From Candidatus Delongbacteria bacterium (lineage in GTDB: Bacteria > JAGOEH01), in assembly GCA_017997825.1 (NCBI GenBank), contig JAGOEH010000014.1, positions 1 to 32,247 of the forward strand: 32,247 nt of DNA, given 5' to 3'. Positions within the stretch are counted from its first letter, which is position 1, and the number at the start of each line of letters is the position of its first letter. The position numbers were made by a program, and so were the translations under genes. This document shows, one piece after another, positions 1 through 7,501 of the stretch. Under the pieces are notes generated by a model. It saw only the letters and a list, made by a program, of their open reading frames with translations. It had not been told where the DNA came from and did no database searches.

Positions 1-670
1 CCGGCATCAGGGTTGATGAGGATGGTTTAGCAGGATTGATCAGCGCCAGACTGCCTTCTACCGTCGGAACCAGCAGATGACTTCCGTCCGGCGACCAGAT
101 CGGCTGGTATCCCTCCCGGCCGGAAGAGATAGTCAGGAGTTTTCTCTCTCCGGTTTTCCAGTTGTAAATCACAACCTGTCCCTGATAATCGGTCCAGGCC
201 AGACAATCTTCCCGGCCGGGCTGAAAGGCGATCAGGTTGGCGAATTCTCCCAGCGGACAATCCAGGATCGGTTGACAGCTTTGACGGTCCAGAATTCGCA
301 GGGTTTTATCCTTGAAATAGGCAATATACTGTTGACCAAAGGCCGGCAAACCAACCTGAGCGGTGTTTTCTTCCACTATAATGACGGCACGGTCAATCGG
401 ACGATACAGGTAAAGGTTTTGCTGTAGTTCGTTCCGGGTTTCTAAAGCGGGAGTAAAGTCCTTATATCCGACCCAATCCTCTCCGGATGACATCGTATAG
501 TAGGTGGCGGCATAACGGGATTCCGTCAATCGAATGGTTTCTCCATCTCCGGTCAGATGATAAAGCCGGTCCAATGAATCCGTTATGAACAATTCCCGTG
601 CATCGCTCCGCCATGGATTGGCTGCCAGACAACTCATTATCATGAGAACCAAAATACAAAAACGCATCAT
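1..670 (-). CDS. Exported beta-propeller (TolB/WD40-like) protein, 3' end cut off by window edge
   Basis: An open minus-strand frame starts at an ATG at 670 and runs without a stop to base 1 (223 codons, C-terminus missing). An AGGAG ribosome binding site lies 4-5 bases before the ATG-ATG pair, and I took the first ATG. The N-terminus is hydrophobic (MMRFCILVLMIMSCLAAN), a signal peptide with a possible but poor lipobox (IMSC). The rest is beta-rich with repeated short blade-like segments. The last visible part contains PIWSPDGSHLLVP, the Trp-Ser-Pro-Asp-Gly signature of PD40/TolB-type propeller blades. It is probably periplasmic or outer-membrane attached, and its substrate or partner cannot be inferred. 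It is divergent from the TIM-barrel/symporter unit. Confidence 0.75.
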   Translation of the reverse strand, partial: MMRFCILVLMIMSCLAANPWRSDARELFITDSLDRLYHLTGDGETIRLTESRYAATYYTMSSGEDWVGYKDFTPALETRNELQQNLYLYRPIDRAVIIVEENTAQVGLPAFGQQYIAYFKDKTLRILDRQSCQPILDCPLGEFANLIAFQPGREDCLAWTDYQGQVVIYNWKTGERKLLTISSGREGYQPIWSPDGSHLLVPTVEGSLALINPAKPSSSTLMP

Positions 671-1000
671 CAACTCCTGATTGTGTTAAAATGTTGGCTG
701 AAAGTCGAAATTCCATCGTCGATCCGATCAAACACACCGAATCGGCATTGTCCCAGCGGATAATCTATTCATGCAGGAAGAAGGTCACTATCCGGAGGAA
801 GGATTAAACGTTAAAGCGTCATGCATATTTAAAAAAAAACACCGGAATTGTCAATCTGTTTTTAAGAAACTGAAAGAATTTATTGTAGAATTAAGAGTCT
901 GGGTTATAATATGATAATTGGAAGAAAATGATAAATATACAATTATAACTCTGTGGATGAAAGTTGAGCGCTTATAATTTGAAGAGTAATGTTTGAGTTC

Positions 1001-1028
1001 CATTTCATGGCGCTATAAGTATGAAATG
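1001..1028. promoter_or_regulatory. Inverted repeat, candidate operator
   Basis: CATTTCAT (1001-1008) and ATGAAATG (1021-1028) are perfect 8-bp arms separated by 12 bases. The repeat ends 18 bases upstream of the -35 box of the promoter for the TIM-barrel/symporter genes. That is a usual position for an activator site. The regulator is unknown and no regulator gene is adjacent. Confidence 0.35.
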
Positions 1029-1046
1029 ATAATGATCAAAATGCGC

Positions 1047-1074
1047 TTGACAAATGTGGGAATTCGGTTATATT
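1047..1074 (+). promoter_or_regulatory. Sigma70-type promoter for the TIM-barrel/symporter unit
   Basis: A perfect TTGACA (1047-1052), a 16-base spacer and TATATT (1069-1074) lie about 90 bases upstream of the start codon at 1167. It is the best promoter match in the intergenic region. Confidence 0.6.
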
Positions 1075-1166
1075 GATTTCACCCCGATATGGTATTTCTA
1101 TATGATCTGATGGGGGGATTACGGATTGATAATAAAGGATTTTGACAGGGAATAAAAGGAGTGTGA

Positions 1167-2204
1167 ATGAGTTATCAGCTTGGAGTCAGTTATTTCAGCA
1201 ACCGGATGCCGGAACATTTTATCCGTGATTTGGAATCGATGCGTCAGAATGGGATGAACCAGGTGCTACTGACCTTCAGTGAGAATGACCAGGAGTTTTA
1301 TCGGGACAATATCGGGGAGTTTATCAGTCAGGCCCATGACTTGGAAATGAAGGTGTACCTGGGACCCTGGTCGGTGGGCGGAGTATTTGGAGGAGAAGCC
1401 TATTCCAAATATGTAGCCTGGTATCCGGAAGGACGACAGGTATTAAGTAACGGGGATCAGGCGCCTGCCGCCTGCCTCAATAATCCCCATTTTCGACGTT
1501 TTTTTTCAGGCTGGATCGAGTCGGCGGTAGCAACCGGCGCCGATGCGATTTTTCTGGATGAACCCCATTTTTTTGTACCCGGTTGGAATAATCCCTTTTC
1601 GCGTACCGATACCCATCTATGGGGATGCCGCTGTCCTTTCTGTCAGGAAAAATATCGGCAGGAGAATTCCGAATTCATGCCGGAGACTTTGAATGAATCG
1701 GTCAATCGATTCAAACGGAAAAGCATCTGGGATTTTGTCGCTTGGGCGTGCCGGGAGGCCAAACAGTATAATCCCTCTATATTGACCTCGCTTTGCCTGA
1801 TCACCGATGATTATTTTCTCAAGAGTGATTTGCCGTTTCGTCTGACCGAAATCGAAGCCCTGGATGAAATCGGTACCGATCCATACTGGGGTGTCCGGGT
1901 TGGAACGGAACTGGAACAGTATCTGCGGGAGGAATTCACTCAATCCTGTCTGATTCTGGATCGAATTCAAACCCAGTATCATAAGAGGGTTCAGATCTGG
2001 ATCAAGAATTTTCTGGTGAAGGCCGGGACCGAAGAGGCGATCCAGCGGGCCGTGGAACTGGCCGCCCGCTACCATATCACCAATATTATGGCCTGGAGCT
2101 ATAAGGGCACCTGCTATATGAGTAAAATGAAATCGGAGCAACCGGAATTGGTCTGGGACACACTGTGCCGGGCTTACCTGGGTTTGCGGAAATCAGAACA
2201 ATGA
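1167..2204 (+). CDS. Putative TIM-barrel glycoside-hydrolase-like protein
   Basis: This is a 345-residue cytosolic protein with no signal peptide; AAGGAG sits 5 bases before the ATG. The sequence has the rhythm of a TIM barrel: an N-terminal strand LGVSYFS, then VLLTFS, KVYLGPW, and DAIFLDEPHFF, which ends a strand with acidic residues where retaining glycosidases carry catalytic groups. The motif CRCPFCQEKY (CxCxxC) resembles the Cys motif in several uncharacterised sugar-active TIM-barrel families. Near the C-terminus, NIMAWSYKGT looks like the last barrel strand. It is 34 bases upstream of a sodium:solute symporter gene and probably co-transcribed, so an imported sugar or glycoside is a plausible substrate. 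The exact family and reaction are not identified. Other TIM-barrel functions remain possible. Confidence 0.7.
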   Translation: MSYQLGVSYFSNRMPEHFIRDLESMRQNGMNQVLLTFSENDQEFYRDNIGEFISQAHDLEMKVYLGPWSVGGVFGGEAYSKYVAWYPEGRQVLSNGDQAPAACLNNPHFRRFFSGWIESAVATGADAIFLDEPHFFVPGWNNPFSRTDTHLWGCRCPFCQEKYRQENSEFMPETLNESVNRFKRKSIWDFVAWACREAKQYNPSILTSLCLITDDYFLKSDLPFRLTEIEALDEIGTDPYWGVRVGTELEQYLREEFTQSCLILDRIQTQYHKRVQIWIKNFLVKAGTEEAIQRAVELAARYHITNIMAWSYKGTCYMSKMKSEQPELVWDTLCRAYLGLRKSEQ

Positions 2205-2238
2205 ACCCGTTTCATCATCAACAGTAGAAAGGGAAAGA

Positions 2239-3741
2239 ATGCTCGAATCGGTGAGTCTTTTCAGCGTGTTTGATTGGCTGGTTGTCATTTCGTTTCTGGC
2301 GATATTGATTACCGTCGGAATTCGGGCCGGCAGTCAGCAGAAGAATGTCAAGGATTATTTTCTGGGTGGACGCAATATGCCTTGGTGGGCGGTGGGTGTG
2401 TCGATTGTGGCGGCAGAAACCAGTGCCCTGACCTTTATCGGCGTGCCGGCGATGTCGTATGCCCAGAACGGCGATCTCTCCTATATCCAGATCCTGATCG
2501 GCTATGTCCTGGCCCGGATTGTGCTGGCTGTCGTCATGGTGCCGCATTACTTCAAGGGAGAGATTTTTTCGGCGTATCAGTTGCTGAAAGACCGTTTCGG
2601 GAATTCACCCCTGATCCTTTCCTCCGCTTTTTTTCTGATCGGCGGGTCATTGGCGGCCGGGGTCCGGGTATACGTGACGGCTATTCCTCTCAAACACCTG
2701 TTGGATGTGGATATTATAGTCGCCATTTTAGTGTTTGTCGCCATCTCTATATTCTATACCATCAAGGGCGGCGTTAAATCGGTGATCTGGACCGATTTTC
2801 TCCAGTTTTTCATTTTTGTGGGAGGCGGAATTTTCGTACTTTTCTATATTCCTACTGCAATGTCGGATATGTCGATGAGCACTATCGTCAAGGAAGCCTC
2901 CGAGGCCGGCAAATTGCACTGGTTCCATCCCCAGTTCTCTCTGAAAGCCCCCTTCAATATCTGGATGGGATTGATCGGCGCTACCATCGGGGTTATGTAT
3001 TCCCACGGTGTCGACCAGTTGCTGGTCCAGAAGATCCTGACCTGCAACAATACCCGGGATGGACGTAAAGCCCTGATCCTGTCGGCCGCCCTGGTGTTTC
3101 CGCTGTTCGTCATTTTCCTGTTGGTCGGTGTATTGTTGTTTGTGTTCTATCAGCATCATCCCATCAAACTGCCGATTCCGATCAATTCCCAGGGAGCTCC
3201 CCAGAACGACCATGTCTTTCCGATCTTCATTCTGACCGAAGCTCCGATTTTTCTTAAGGGATTCCTGATTGCCGGTATCCTGTCGGCAGCGTTGTCTTCC
3301 ATCAGCGGCGCCATCAGCGCCCTCTCATCGATCTGGACCATGGAATTCTACAAACGCTTCATCAATACTACTCGTTCCGAAGCCTTCTATCTGAAATATT
3401 CCCGTTGGATGATTGTCTTTTTCGGAGCCGTTCTGATCGCGATTGCCTTCATGAGTCAGAATGTGGAGCTGGTCTTCAATCTGGCCTTCTCCTTGGCGGG
3501 TCTTACGGCCGGTGCCATGCTGGGAGCAGTTTTGCTCTCTTTGATGGTCAAACACTGGAATCCGAAGCCGGTGATTGCCGGTATGCTGACCTCTTTTGCG
3601 GTTATGTCGGTGATCGTGGTGATGGGACAAATGGGCAAACTCAGCATCTTTTGGCCCTGGTACCCGGTGATCGGCAGCGCTGTGATGATGATTACCTCGT
3701 ATATCGTCAATCGGCTCTTTTTTGCCGACCAAGCGGAGTGA
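2239..3741 (+). CDS. Sodium:solute symporter (SSS family)
   Basis: This 500-residue multi-spanning membrane protein (about 13-14 predicted helices) belongs to the SSS family, which couples Na+ influx to uptake of sugars, amino acids or other solutes. The N-terminal signature is clear: VKDYFLGGRNMPWWAVG followed by AAETSALTFIGVPAMSYA. The later helix with SAALSSISGAISALSS matches the Ser/Ala-rich helix that helps form the sodium site in this family. Length is typical for SSS proteins of the sugar-transport type. AAAGGGA precedes the ATG at 2239. The gene follows the TIM-barrel enzyme gene and is closed by a terminator, so the two appear to be an uptake-and-processing unit. The solute cannot be read from the sequence. 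Confidence 0.9.
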   Translation: MLESVSLFSVFDWLVVISFLAILITVGIRAGSQQKNVKDYFLGGRNMPWWAVGVSIVAAETSALTFIGVPAMSYAQNGDLSYIQILIGYVLARIVLAVVMVPHYFKGEIFSAYQLLKDRFGNSPLILSSAFFLIGGSLAAGVRVYVTAIPLKHLLDVDIIVAILVFVAISIFYTIKGGVKSVIWTDFLQFFIFVGGGIFVLFYIPTAMSDMSMSTIVKEASEAGKLHWFHPQFSLKAPFNIWMGLIGATIGVMYSHGVDQLLVQKILTCNNTRDGRKALILSAALVFPLFVIFLLVGVLLFVFYQHHPIKLPIPINSQGAPQNDHVFPIFILTEAPIFLKGFLIAGILSAALSSISGAISALSSIWTMEFYKRFINTTRSEAFYLKYSRWMIVFFGAVLIAIAFMSQNVELVFNLAFSLAGLTAGAMLGAVLLSLMVKHWNPKPVIAGMLTSFAVMSVIVVMGQMGKLSIFWPWYPVIGSAVMMITSYIVNRLFFADQAE

Positions 3742-3785
3742 TTCGATCGATAATGACGATTGATTGATCATTATCCAATATTGAA

Positions 3786-3826
3786 AAAAGGCAACGGATA
3801 CTTTGTTCGTTGCCTTTTCGATTTTT
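3786..3826. terminator. Bidirectional rho-independent terminator
   Basis: A perfect 11-bp stem, AAAAGGCAACG (3786-3796) with CGTTGCCTTTT (3808-3818), encloses an 11-base loop and is followed by ATTTTT on the plus strand. On the minus strand the run of six A (3784-3789) supplies a U-tract. It therefore fits termination of both the symporter transcript and the convergent hicBA transcript. Confidence 0.85.
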
Positions 3827-3840
3827 ATGAGGGTAAAACG

Positions 3841-3882
3841 GATTAGTTGGATTAACGGAGCTTGAGCAGTTGTCAGGCCAGA
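3841..3882 (-). pseudogene. 3'-end remnant duplicated from the neighbouring lipoprotein gene
   Basis: These 42 bases match the last codons and downstream sequence of the lipoprotein gene at 4480 (copy at 4466-4510), apart from a 4-base gap and two mismatches. In the minus-strand frame it encodes the same terminal residues QLLKLR and stop. A one-base change turns the Trp codon TGG of the intact copy into TGA. No coding sequence upstream of it resembles the lipoprotein. It is a scar left by duplication or by insertion of the hicBA module. Confidence 0.65.
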
Positions 3883-3913
3883 TGAAAGATTGCAGGCTTA
3901 GTGTGTAGATTTA

Positions 3914-4120
3914 TTATAACTCTTCAATTTTGATATTAGCTAACTCCATGAAATTTTCCAATAATCCAATCTTCAGATCTTCATTACTGTGAACCGGAAC
4001 TGAAATACGATAAGGTGAATCGTTTTTAACATAGATATAATGACTTCCATTAACTCGTTTCAATATCCAACCTTTGGTCTCTAATATGATACAGAGTTTT
4101 TTTCCGGATATGCTTTTCAT
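3914..4120 (-). CDS. hicA: HicA-family mRNA interferase toxin
   Basis: This 68-residue protein has the double-stranded-RNA-binding-like HicA fold. It has an N-terminal helix ([15 protein letters not shown]), the strand with [11 protein letters not shown] carrying the conserved Gly-Ser-His (His27, the expected catalytic residue), and [17 protein letters not shown] matching the usual IPVH..ELK..T/L pattern. HicA toxins cleave mRNA (and tmRNA) independently of the ribosome and are neutralised by HicB. The start ATG overlaps the hicB stop in an ATGA junction, so translation is probably coupled. The gene reads toward the shared terminator at 3786-3826. All recognisable key residues are present. 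Confidence 0.88.
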   Translation of the reverse strand: MKSISGKKLCIILETKGWILKRVNGSHYIYVKNDSPYRISVPVHSNEDLKIGLLENFMELANIKIEEL

Positions 4121-4320
4121 ATCGCAATTTCAATCAGCCGATCCATGGTGGAGAATTTATAAGATGATACATCAACGGATAGACATCCTTCAACCGCCTG
4201 ATAGATATTTTGCAGCAATTCCTCAAAGGTTTCACCCTGAGTGGCACAGCCCGGGATGGATGGCACTTCAGCCCAGTATCCGCCTTCTTCGGCCTGATGG
4301 ATTACGACTTTTAGTTTCAT
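4117..4320 (-). CDS. hicB: HicB-family antitoxin
   Basis: This is a 67-residue protein starting at the ATG at 4320 (MKLKVVIHQ). A longer in-frame start at 4362 exists but lacks a ribosome binding site, whereas AAGGAGG lies 11 bases before the chosen start. Its partial RNase-H-like HicB fold shows [22 protein letters not shown], the family hallmark, and the chain ends in LIEIAI. It is the short form, without the C-terminal ribbon-helix-helix or HTH domain seen in longer HicB proteins, so autorepression through HicB alone is uncertain. It is the first gene of the hicB-hicA operon, with a strong promoter 60-90 bases upstream. Confidence 0.9.
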   Translation of the reverse strand: MKLKVVIHQAEEGGYWAEVPSIPGCATQGETFEELLQNIYQAVEGCLSVDVSSYKFSTMDRLIEIAI

Positions 4321-4379
4321 ATTAACGGATTCCTCCTTATTAAAACAATACCCATGAACCATTTTTCTTCCTTACAGGA

Positions 4380-4408
4380 ATAATAAGTTCAAAATTCTGA
4401 TTTGTCAA
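4380..4408 (-). promoter_or_regulatory. hicBA promoter
   Basis: On the minus strand TTGACA (4408 to 4403) is followed by a 17-base spacer and TATTAT (4385 to 4380). The -35 box also forms one arm of a TTGTCA/TGACAA dyad (4402-4407 and 4424-4429), a possible operator for autoregulation. Confidence 0.7.
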
Positions 4409-4465
4409 GTTGAGATTATCATCTGACAAGATCGTGAATTAGGAAGGCTAATTCGATCCGACAAC

Positions 4466-4510
4466 GATTAGTTGGTTGGTTAACGGAGCTTGAGCAGTTG
4501 CCAGGCCAGA
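4466..4510. repeat. Direct repeat partner of 3841-3882
   Basis: This is the intact copy of the short repeat. It covers the last ten codons and stop of the lipoprotein gene plus about 14 bases downstream, including a GATTAGTTGG word followed here by an extra TTGG. Together with 3841-3882 it brackets the hicBA pair. Confidence 0.7.
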
Positions 4511-5256
4511 CCGGCGCGGACGGCCGGGGATTGCGATGTGGCATAGGTTTCGAACACCATCAGGGTGTCCTGCCGGAGCTCCCAGGTCATCCATTTCCCC
4601 TGATTATTCCCCTCCTGCCGTAATTGGAGGCAATCGTCCCGAAAATTTTCCATAAAGGCGATCAGAACCCGATATTGGTCATACCCCTTCAATCCGCGAA
4701 GCGATCCATTCGTCATGAATTCCACCGTATCCTGAGTCCCTATGATCTGATAGATTCCCGTAAAAAAAAGCTTATGGACCAGTTCCTGCGGCATCAGCCG
4801 GGCATTGAATGAGGGCGGATACTTGCTGAACTGAAAACTCAAGCTGTCGGACGCTTCGAACCGGATCGATTGGCGGTCTCCGGACAGAATCACCCGGACC
4901 GATTTGGGATCCGACGGCTTGGGATGCTTGAGGGTTAACGTCATGACGGAATCCTGAATGCTTTGGATGGGATAATGATCCCCTTCCCAAAAATTAAACA
5001 CGATCATGACACTGTCACCGTTTTCCGGAATGATCAGCCCGCTGATTCCCTTGCAGGATGGAAACGCCTGATAGGGTGTGGTTTTATTCAGAATCTGCTG
5101 TAGGTATTCGGTCCGTATCCATCCCCCGCTCCAATCCTTTAAAACATTGGGTTTGGGTTCGGCATTACGGCCGCACGCCATCCCCAGCCAAAGCAAAAGA
5201 ATTGCCGCCCCTATTGTTCCGCGACGTGAGATTGATATCGTAAACGGCTTATTCAT
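4480..5256 (-). CDS. Putative lipoprotein of unknown function
   Basis: This 258-residue protein has a signal sequence with a twin-Arg-like basic start (ISRRGTIG) and hydrophobic core AAILLLWLGMAC. The Cys could be a lipidation site, although GMAC departs from the usual L-[AS]-[GA]-C lipobox. The mature part is beta-rich, with repeated statements such as DSVMIVFNF, DSVMTLTLK and DTLMVFETYA spaced through the chain. That suggests a lipocalin-like or stacked-strand fold, but I do not recognise a family. AAGGAG lies 11 bases before the ATG at 5256. A fragment of its 3' end is duplicated on the far side of hicBA. Confidence 0.65.
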   Translation of the reverse strand: MNKPFTISISRRGTIGAAILLLWLGMACGRNAEPKPNVLKDWSGGWIRTEYLQQILNKTTPYQAFPSCKGISGLIIPENGDSVMIVFNFWEGDHYPIQSIQDSVMTLTLKHPKPSDPKSVRVILSGDRQSIRFEASDSLSFQFSKYPPSFNARLMPQELVHKLFFTGIYQIIGTQDTVEFMTNGSLRGLKGYDQYRVLIAFMENFRDDCLQLRQEGNNQGKWMTWELRQDTLMVFETYATSQSPAVRAGLAWQLLKLR

Positions 5257-5376
5257 GATTCCGATTTCTCCTTTTCCTGTTCAAGCTTACTCTATAAATA
5301 ATCCGACTGAAGCCATGCTGTTTACCGCCGGATTTTCATCACACAAATTAAATCTCAATTGATCGATGGGAGATGG

Positions 5377-6027
5377 TTATTTCCCGTTTTTAACCTGCTC
5401 ATGGCCCGTCGAATCATACAACACCAATCGTCCGGCTCCATCCAGGTCGGAACCTAAAAATACCGAAGCATTGCCATTCTGAGTCGAGGTCTTCAGGATT
5501 CCGCCCTGAGCTTCTCCGGTACCTAAGTAGGCCATCTCTTTAGCCTGATGGTTGTAAACACTCAAATACCCGTTACCCCCCTGCCCGGATCCCAAGTATC
5601 CCACCAGCAGTCCGTTGGAATTGAAAAGTGAGATCAGCCCGTCATCATCTTCCAGTGTTCCGGTATGGGTTGTCGGTTTTCCGTCATGGTTGTAAGTACG
5701 GATGTATCCGTTGCCGTTGGCCAGGCTTCCTCCGTAAACGATCTCTTTCCCATTGGCATTATAAATCCTGAGATTGCCATGACCGGAATTATCCGGGCCG
5801 ATATAGGCAGCGATATGTCCCTGCTTGTTCATGACGGCCAGATAGCCTCCGCTTTCGTCGCAGGTGATGACAAACTGTTTTTGGCGGTTTTTGTCCACAA
5901 TGGTCAGGGAATGGGCCTGGATATCGGGAGAGGTGATCGAATGACGGCGGTAAAGCAGACTGGCCGCCAGAGCGGTGATCAAAACTCCGATCAGCAGGCT
6001 TTTTATATCAATCACAAAGACTTTCAT
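5377..6027 (-). CDS. Membrane-anchored protein of 23-residue tandem repeats
   Basis: This 216-residue protein starts at 6027 with AAAGGAAG 4 bases upstream. Residues 9-26 form a single membrane anchor, and the rest should face the periplasm or outside. From about residue 38 the chain is a regular array of 23-residue units, each with pattern G-[YNLI]-hydrophobic-x-hydrophobic-[YF]-N-x-x-G-K-x-x-x-[YF]-x-G followed by a Gly/Asn/Asp-rich turn. Unit starts are near residues 38, 61, 84, 107, 130, 153 and 176, and a half unit begins at 199. The periodicity suggests a beta-solenoid or propeller-like rod. No catalytic motif is visible. A role as a surface or envelope structural or binding protein is inference. 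Confidence 0.65.
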   Translation of the reverse strand: MKVFVIDIKSLLIGVLITALAASLLYRRHSITSPDIQAHSLTIVDKNRQKQFVITCDESGGYLAVMNKQGHIAAYIGPDNSGHGNLRIYNANGKEIVYGGSLANGNGYIRTYNHDGKPTTHTGTLEDDDGLISLFNSNGLLVGYLGSGQGGNGYLSVYNHQAKEMAYLGTGEAQGGILKTSTQNGNASVFLGSDLDGAGRLVLYDSTGHEQVKNGK

Positions 6028-6144
6028 CGGTCTTCCTTTCCGGTTTTAGGCCAACAGTGGATAATCCTCGGATTCGGCTTGATAGCGTCTGAGGGATAGT
6101 GACTATATAGGGATTAACCATACAAAATGCAAGAGAAATCCGGA

Positions 6145-7476
6145 TCAGAAGAATGGATTGGCCCGGTGATCGGAATGGGGGCGGTGTTCGGACGGATAGA
6201 GGCGGCCGTTTTTGATGACGGCGCGGATAAAATCGGTGCCGGGAAAATAGGGAAGAACCTCGGGATTTTTCAGATCCAGGATGATCAGATCGGCCTGTTT
6301 TCCGGGATGGAGCGATCCGATCCGGTCATGCTCGCGCAGAGCGAATGCAGCCTGTAGCGTCACGCTGTTCAGGATTTCGGCAAACCCGATTCCGTAGCGG
6401 AGCGCCGCCAGGTGCATCAGGATCGGGATCGAAAAGCAGGGCGCCGATCCGGGATTGAAGTCAGTGGCCAGACTGACCAATCCACCGGCATCCCTCAGTT
6501 TCCGATAAGCTCCGGGATCGGGATGATGGAGGACCATTTCGGCAATCGGCAAAAAAATACCGACGGTTTCGCTTTCCGCCAGTATTTCCGCGTCCCGATC
6601 ACTCAAAATTTCCAGATGATCCATTGAATCGATAGGGAAGTGATGGATCAGAGCGATCCCCCCTAAGTCTTCCAGTTGGTTCAGGTGTGCCATCAGTCGA
6701 TACTCCAGGCTGAGAGCCTTGACGAAATAGAGTTCGGTTTCCCGGCGGCTGAAAGCTCCCCGATCCAGAAAGATGTCGCATCGCTGGCAGTAGCGGCGGA
6801 AATCCGGCAGCATCCGGTTGAGGAGCTGGTCCATGTAATCCGAGGCGGAGCAATCGGGGGGATGAATGTGAGCCCCCAGGAAGGTCGGGATCAGCTCCAC
6901 CGGCTGAAGCTGGTTCAGTTTTTCGATGACCTGCAGAATTTTCAGCTCATTGTCGTAATCCAGGCCATATCCGCTTTTCACCTCCATGGTGGTGGTACCG
7001 GCGCGAAAGGCCTGGCCCAGGAAAAACAGGGCTTGCTCGATCAGTTCTTCGGGAGAGGCCCGCCGGGTTTCGGTCATGGTTCGGCGGATGCCGCCGCCTT
7101 CCTGCTGGATGGCCTGATAGCTCTTGCCGGATGCCCGCCAATAGAATTCATTGGCGCGTTCTCCGGCAAATACCAGATGGGTGTGTGCGTCGATCAACCC
7201 GGGAATGACGGTACGCCCGCCCGCATCATAGACGGTCAGGCCGGGATCCGCTCCATGCTCGGGATGATCGCCGGATGGAGCACCTGTCTGTTTAATTTCA
7301 TCCAGGTATTGGTGTCCGTTAGGTCCCATATATCGGATGATTCCATCCCGGATCACCATGTCGATCCCCCGGATCAGTCCGGGATCGGACAGATCGGGAC
7401 CCCGTTTGGGGAGTTCGGCATGGCAGCTCAGGCAGCTCCCGATATTTTGCACCCACAGGGTTTCGGTATGGTTCAT
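6145..7476 (-). CDS. hutI: Imidazolonepropionase
   Basis: HutI hydrolyses 4-imidazolone-5-propionate to N-formimino-L-glutamate, the third step of histidine degradation. The frame is open to 7572, but I chose the ATG at 7476 (MNHTETLW): GAGGAG sits 6 bases upstream and the extension overlaps hutU. The 443-residue product is slightly longer than usual. It has the amidohydrolase metal motif DAHTHLVFAGERANEF, the substrate-loop KSGYGLD, FLGAHIHPPD, and ATDFNPGSAPC with the metal-binding Asp. The C-terminal strand GSLHPGKQADLIILD is typical of the superfamily. It follows hutU by 25 bases. The N-terminus carries an unusual CLSCHAELPKRG insertion. Confidence 0.93.
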   Translation of the reverse strand: MNHTETLWVQNIGSCLSCHAELPKRGPDLSDPGLIRGIDMVIRDGIIRYMGPNGHQYLDEIKQTGAPSGDHPEHGADPGLTVYDAGGRTVIPGLIDAHTHLVFAGERANEFYWRASGKSYQAIQQEGGGIRRTMTETRRASPEELIEQALFFLGQAFRAGTTTMEVKSGYGLDYDNELKILQVIEKLNQLQPVELIPTFLGAHIHPPDCSASDYMDQLLNRMLPDFRRYCQRCDIFLDRGAFSRRETELYFVKALSLEYRLMAHLNQLEDLGGIALIHHFPIDSMDHLEILSDRDAEILAESETVGIFLPIAEMVLHHPDPGAYRKLRDAGGLVSLATDFNPGSAPCFSIPILMHLAALRYGIGFAEILNSVTLQAAFALREHDRIGSLHPGKQADLIILDLKNPEVLPYFPGTDFIRAVIKNGRLYPSEHRPHSDHRANPFF

Positions 7477-7501
7477 CTGGGTCTCCTCGCGGTTGCAAAC
7501 G

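Larger units (their letters stand above)
671..1166. other. AT-rich divergent intergenic region
   Basis: No coding frame with a ribosome binding site is visible here. The region separates two divergent genes. On the minus strand a TTGACA box (854 to 849) is followed about 16-17 bases on by a weak TTAAAT/TAAATA -10, a possible promoter for the leftward beta-propeller gene. On the plus strand there is a strong promoter at 1047-1074 and an 8-bp inverted repeat just upstream (1001-1008/1021-1028). Several further TATAAT-like words (for example around 913 and 973) occur in the AT-rich background and are not individually convincing. Confidence 0.6.
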
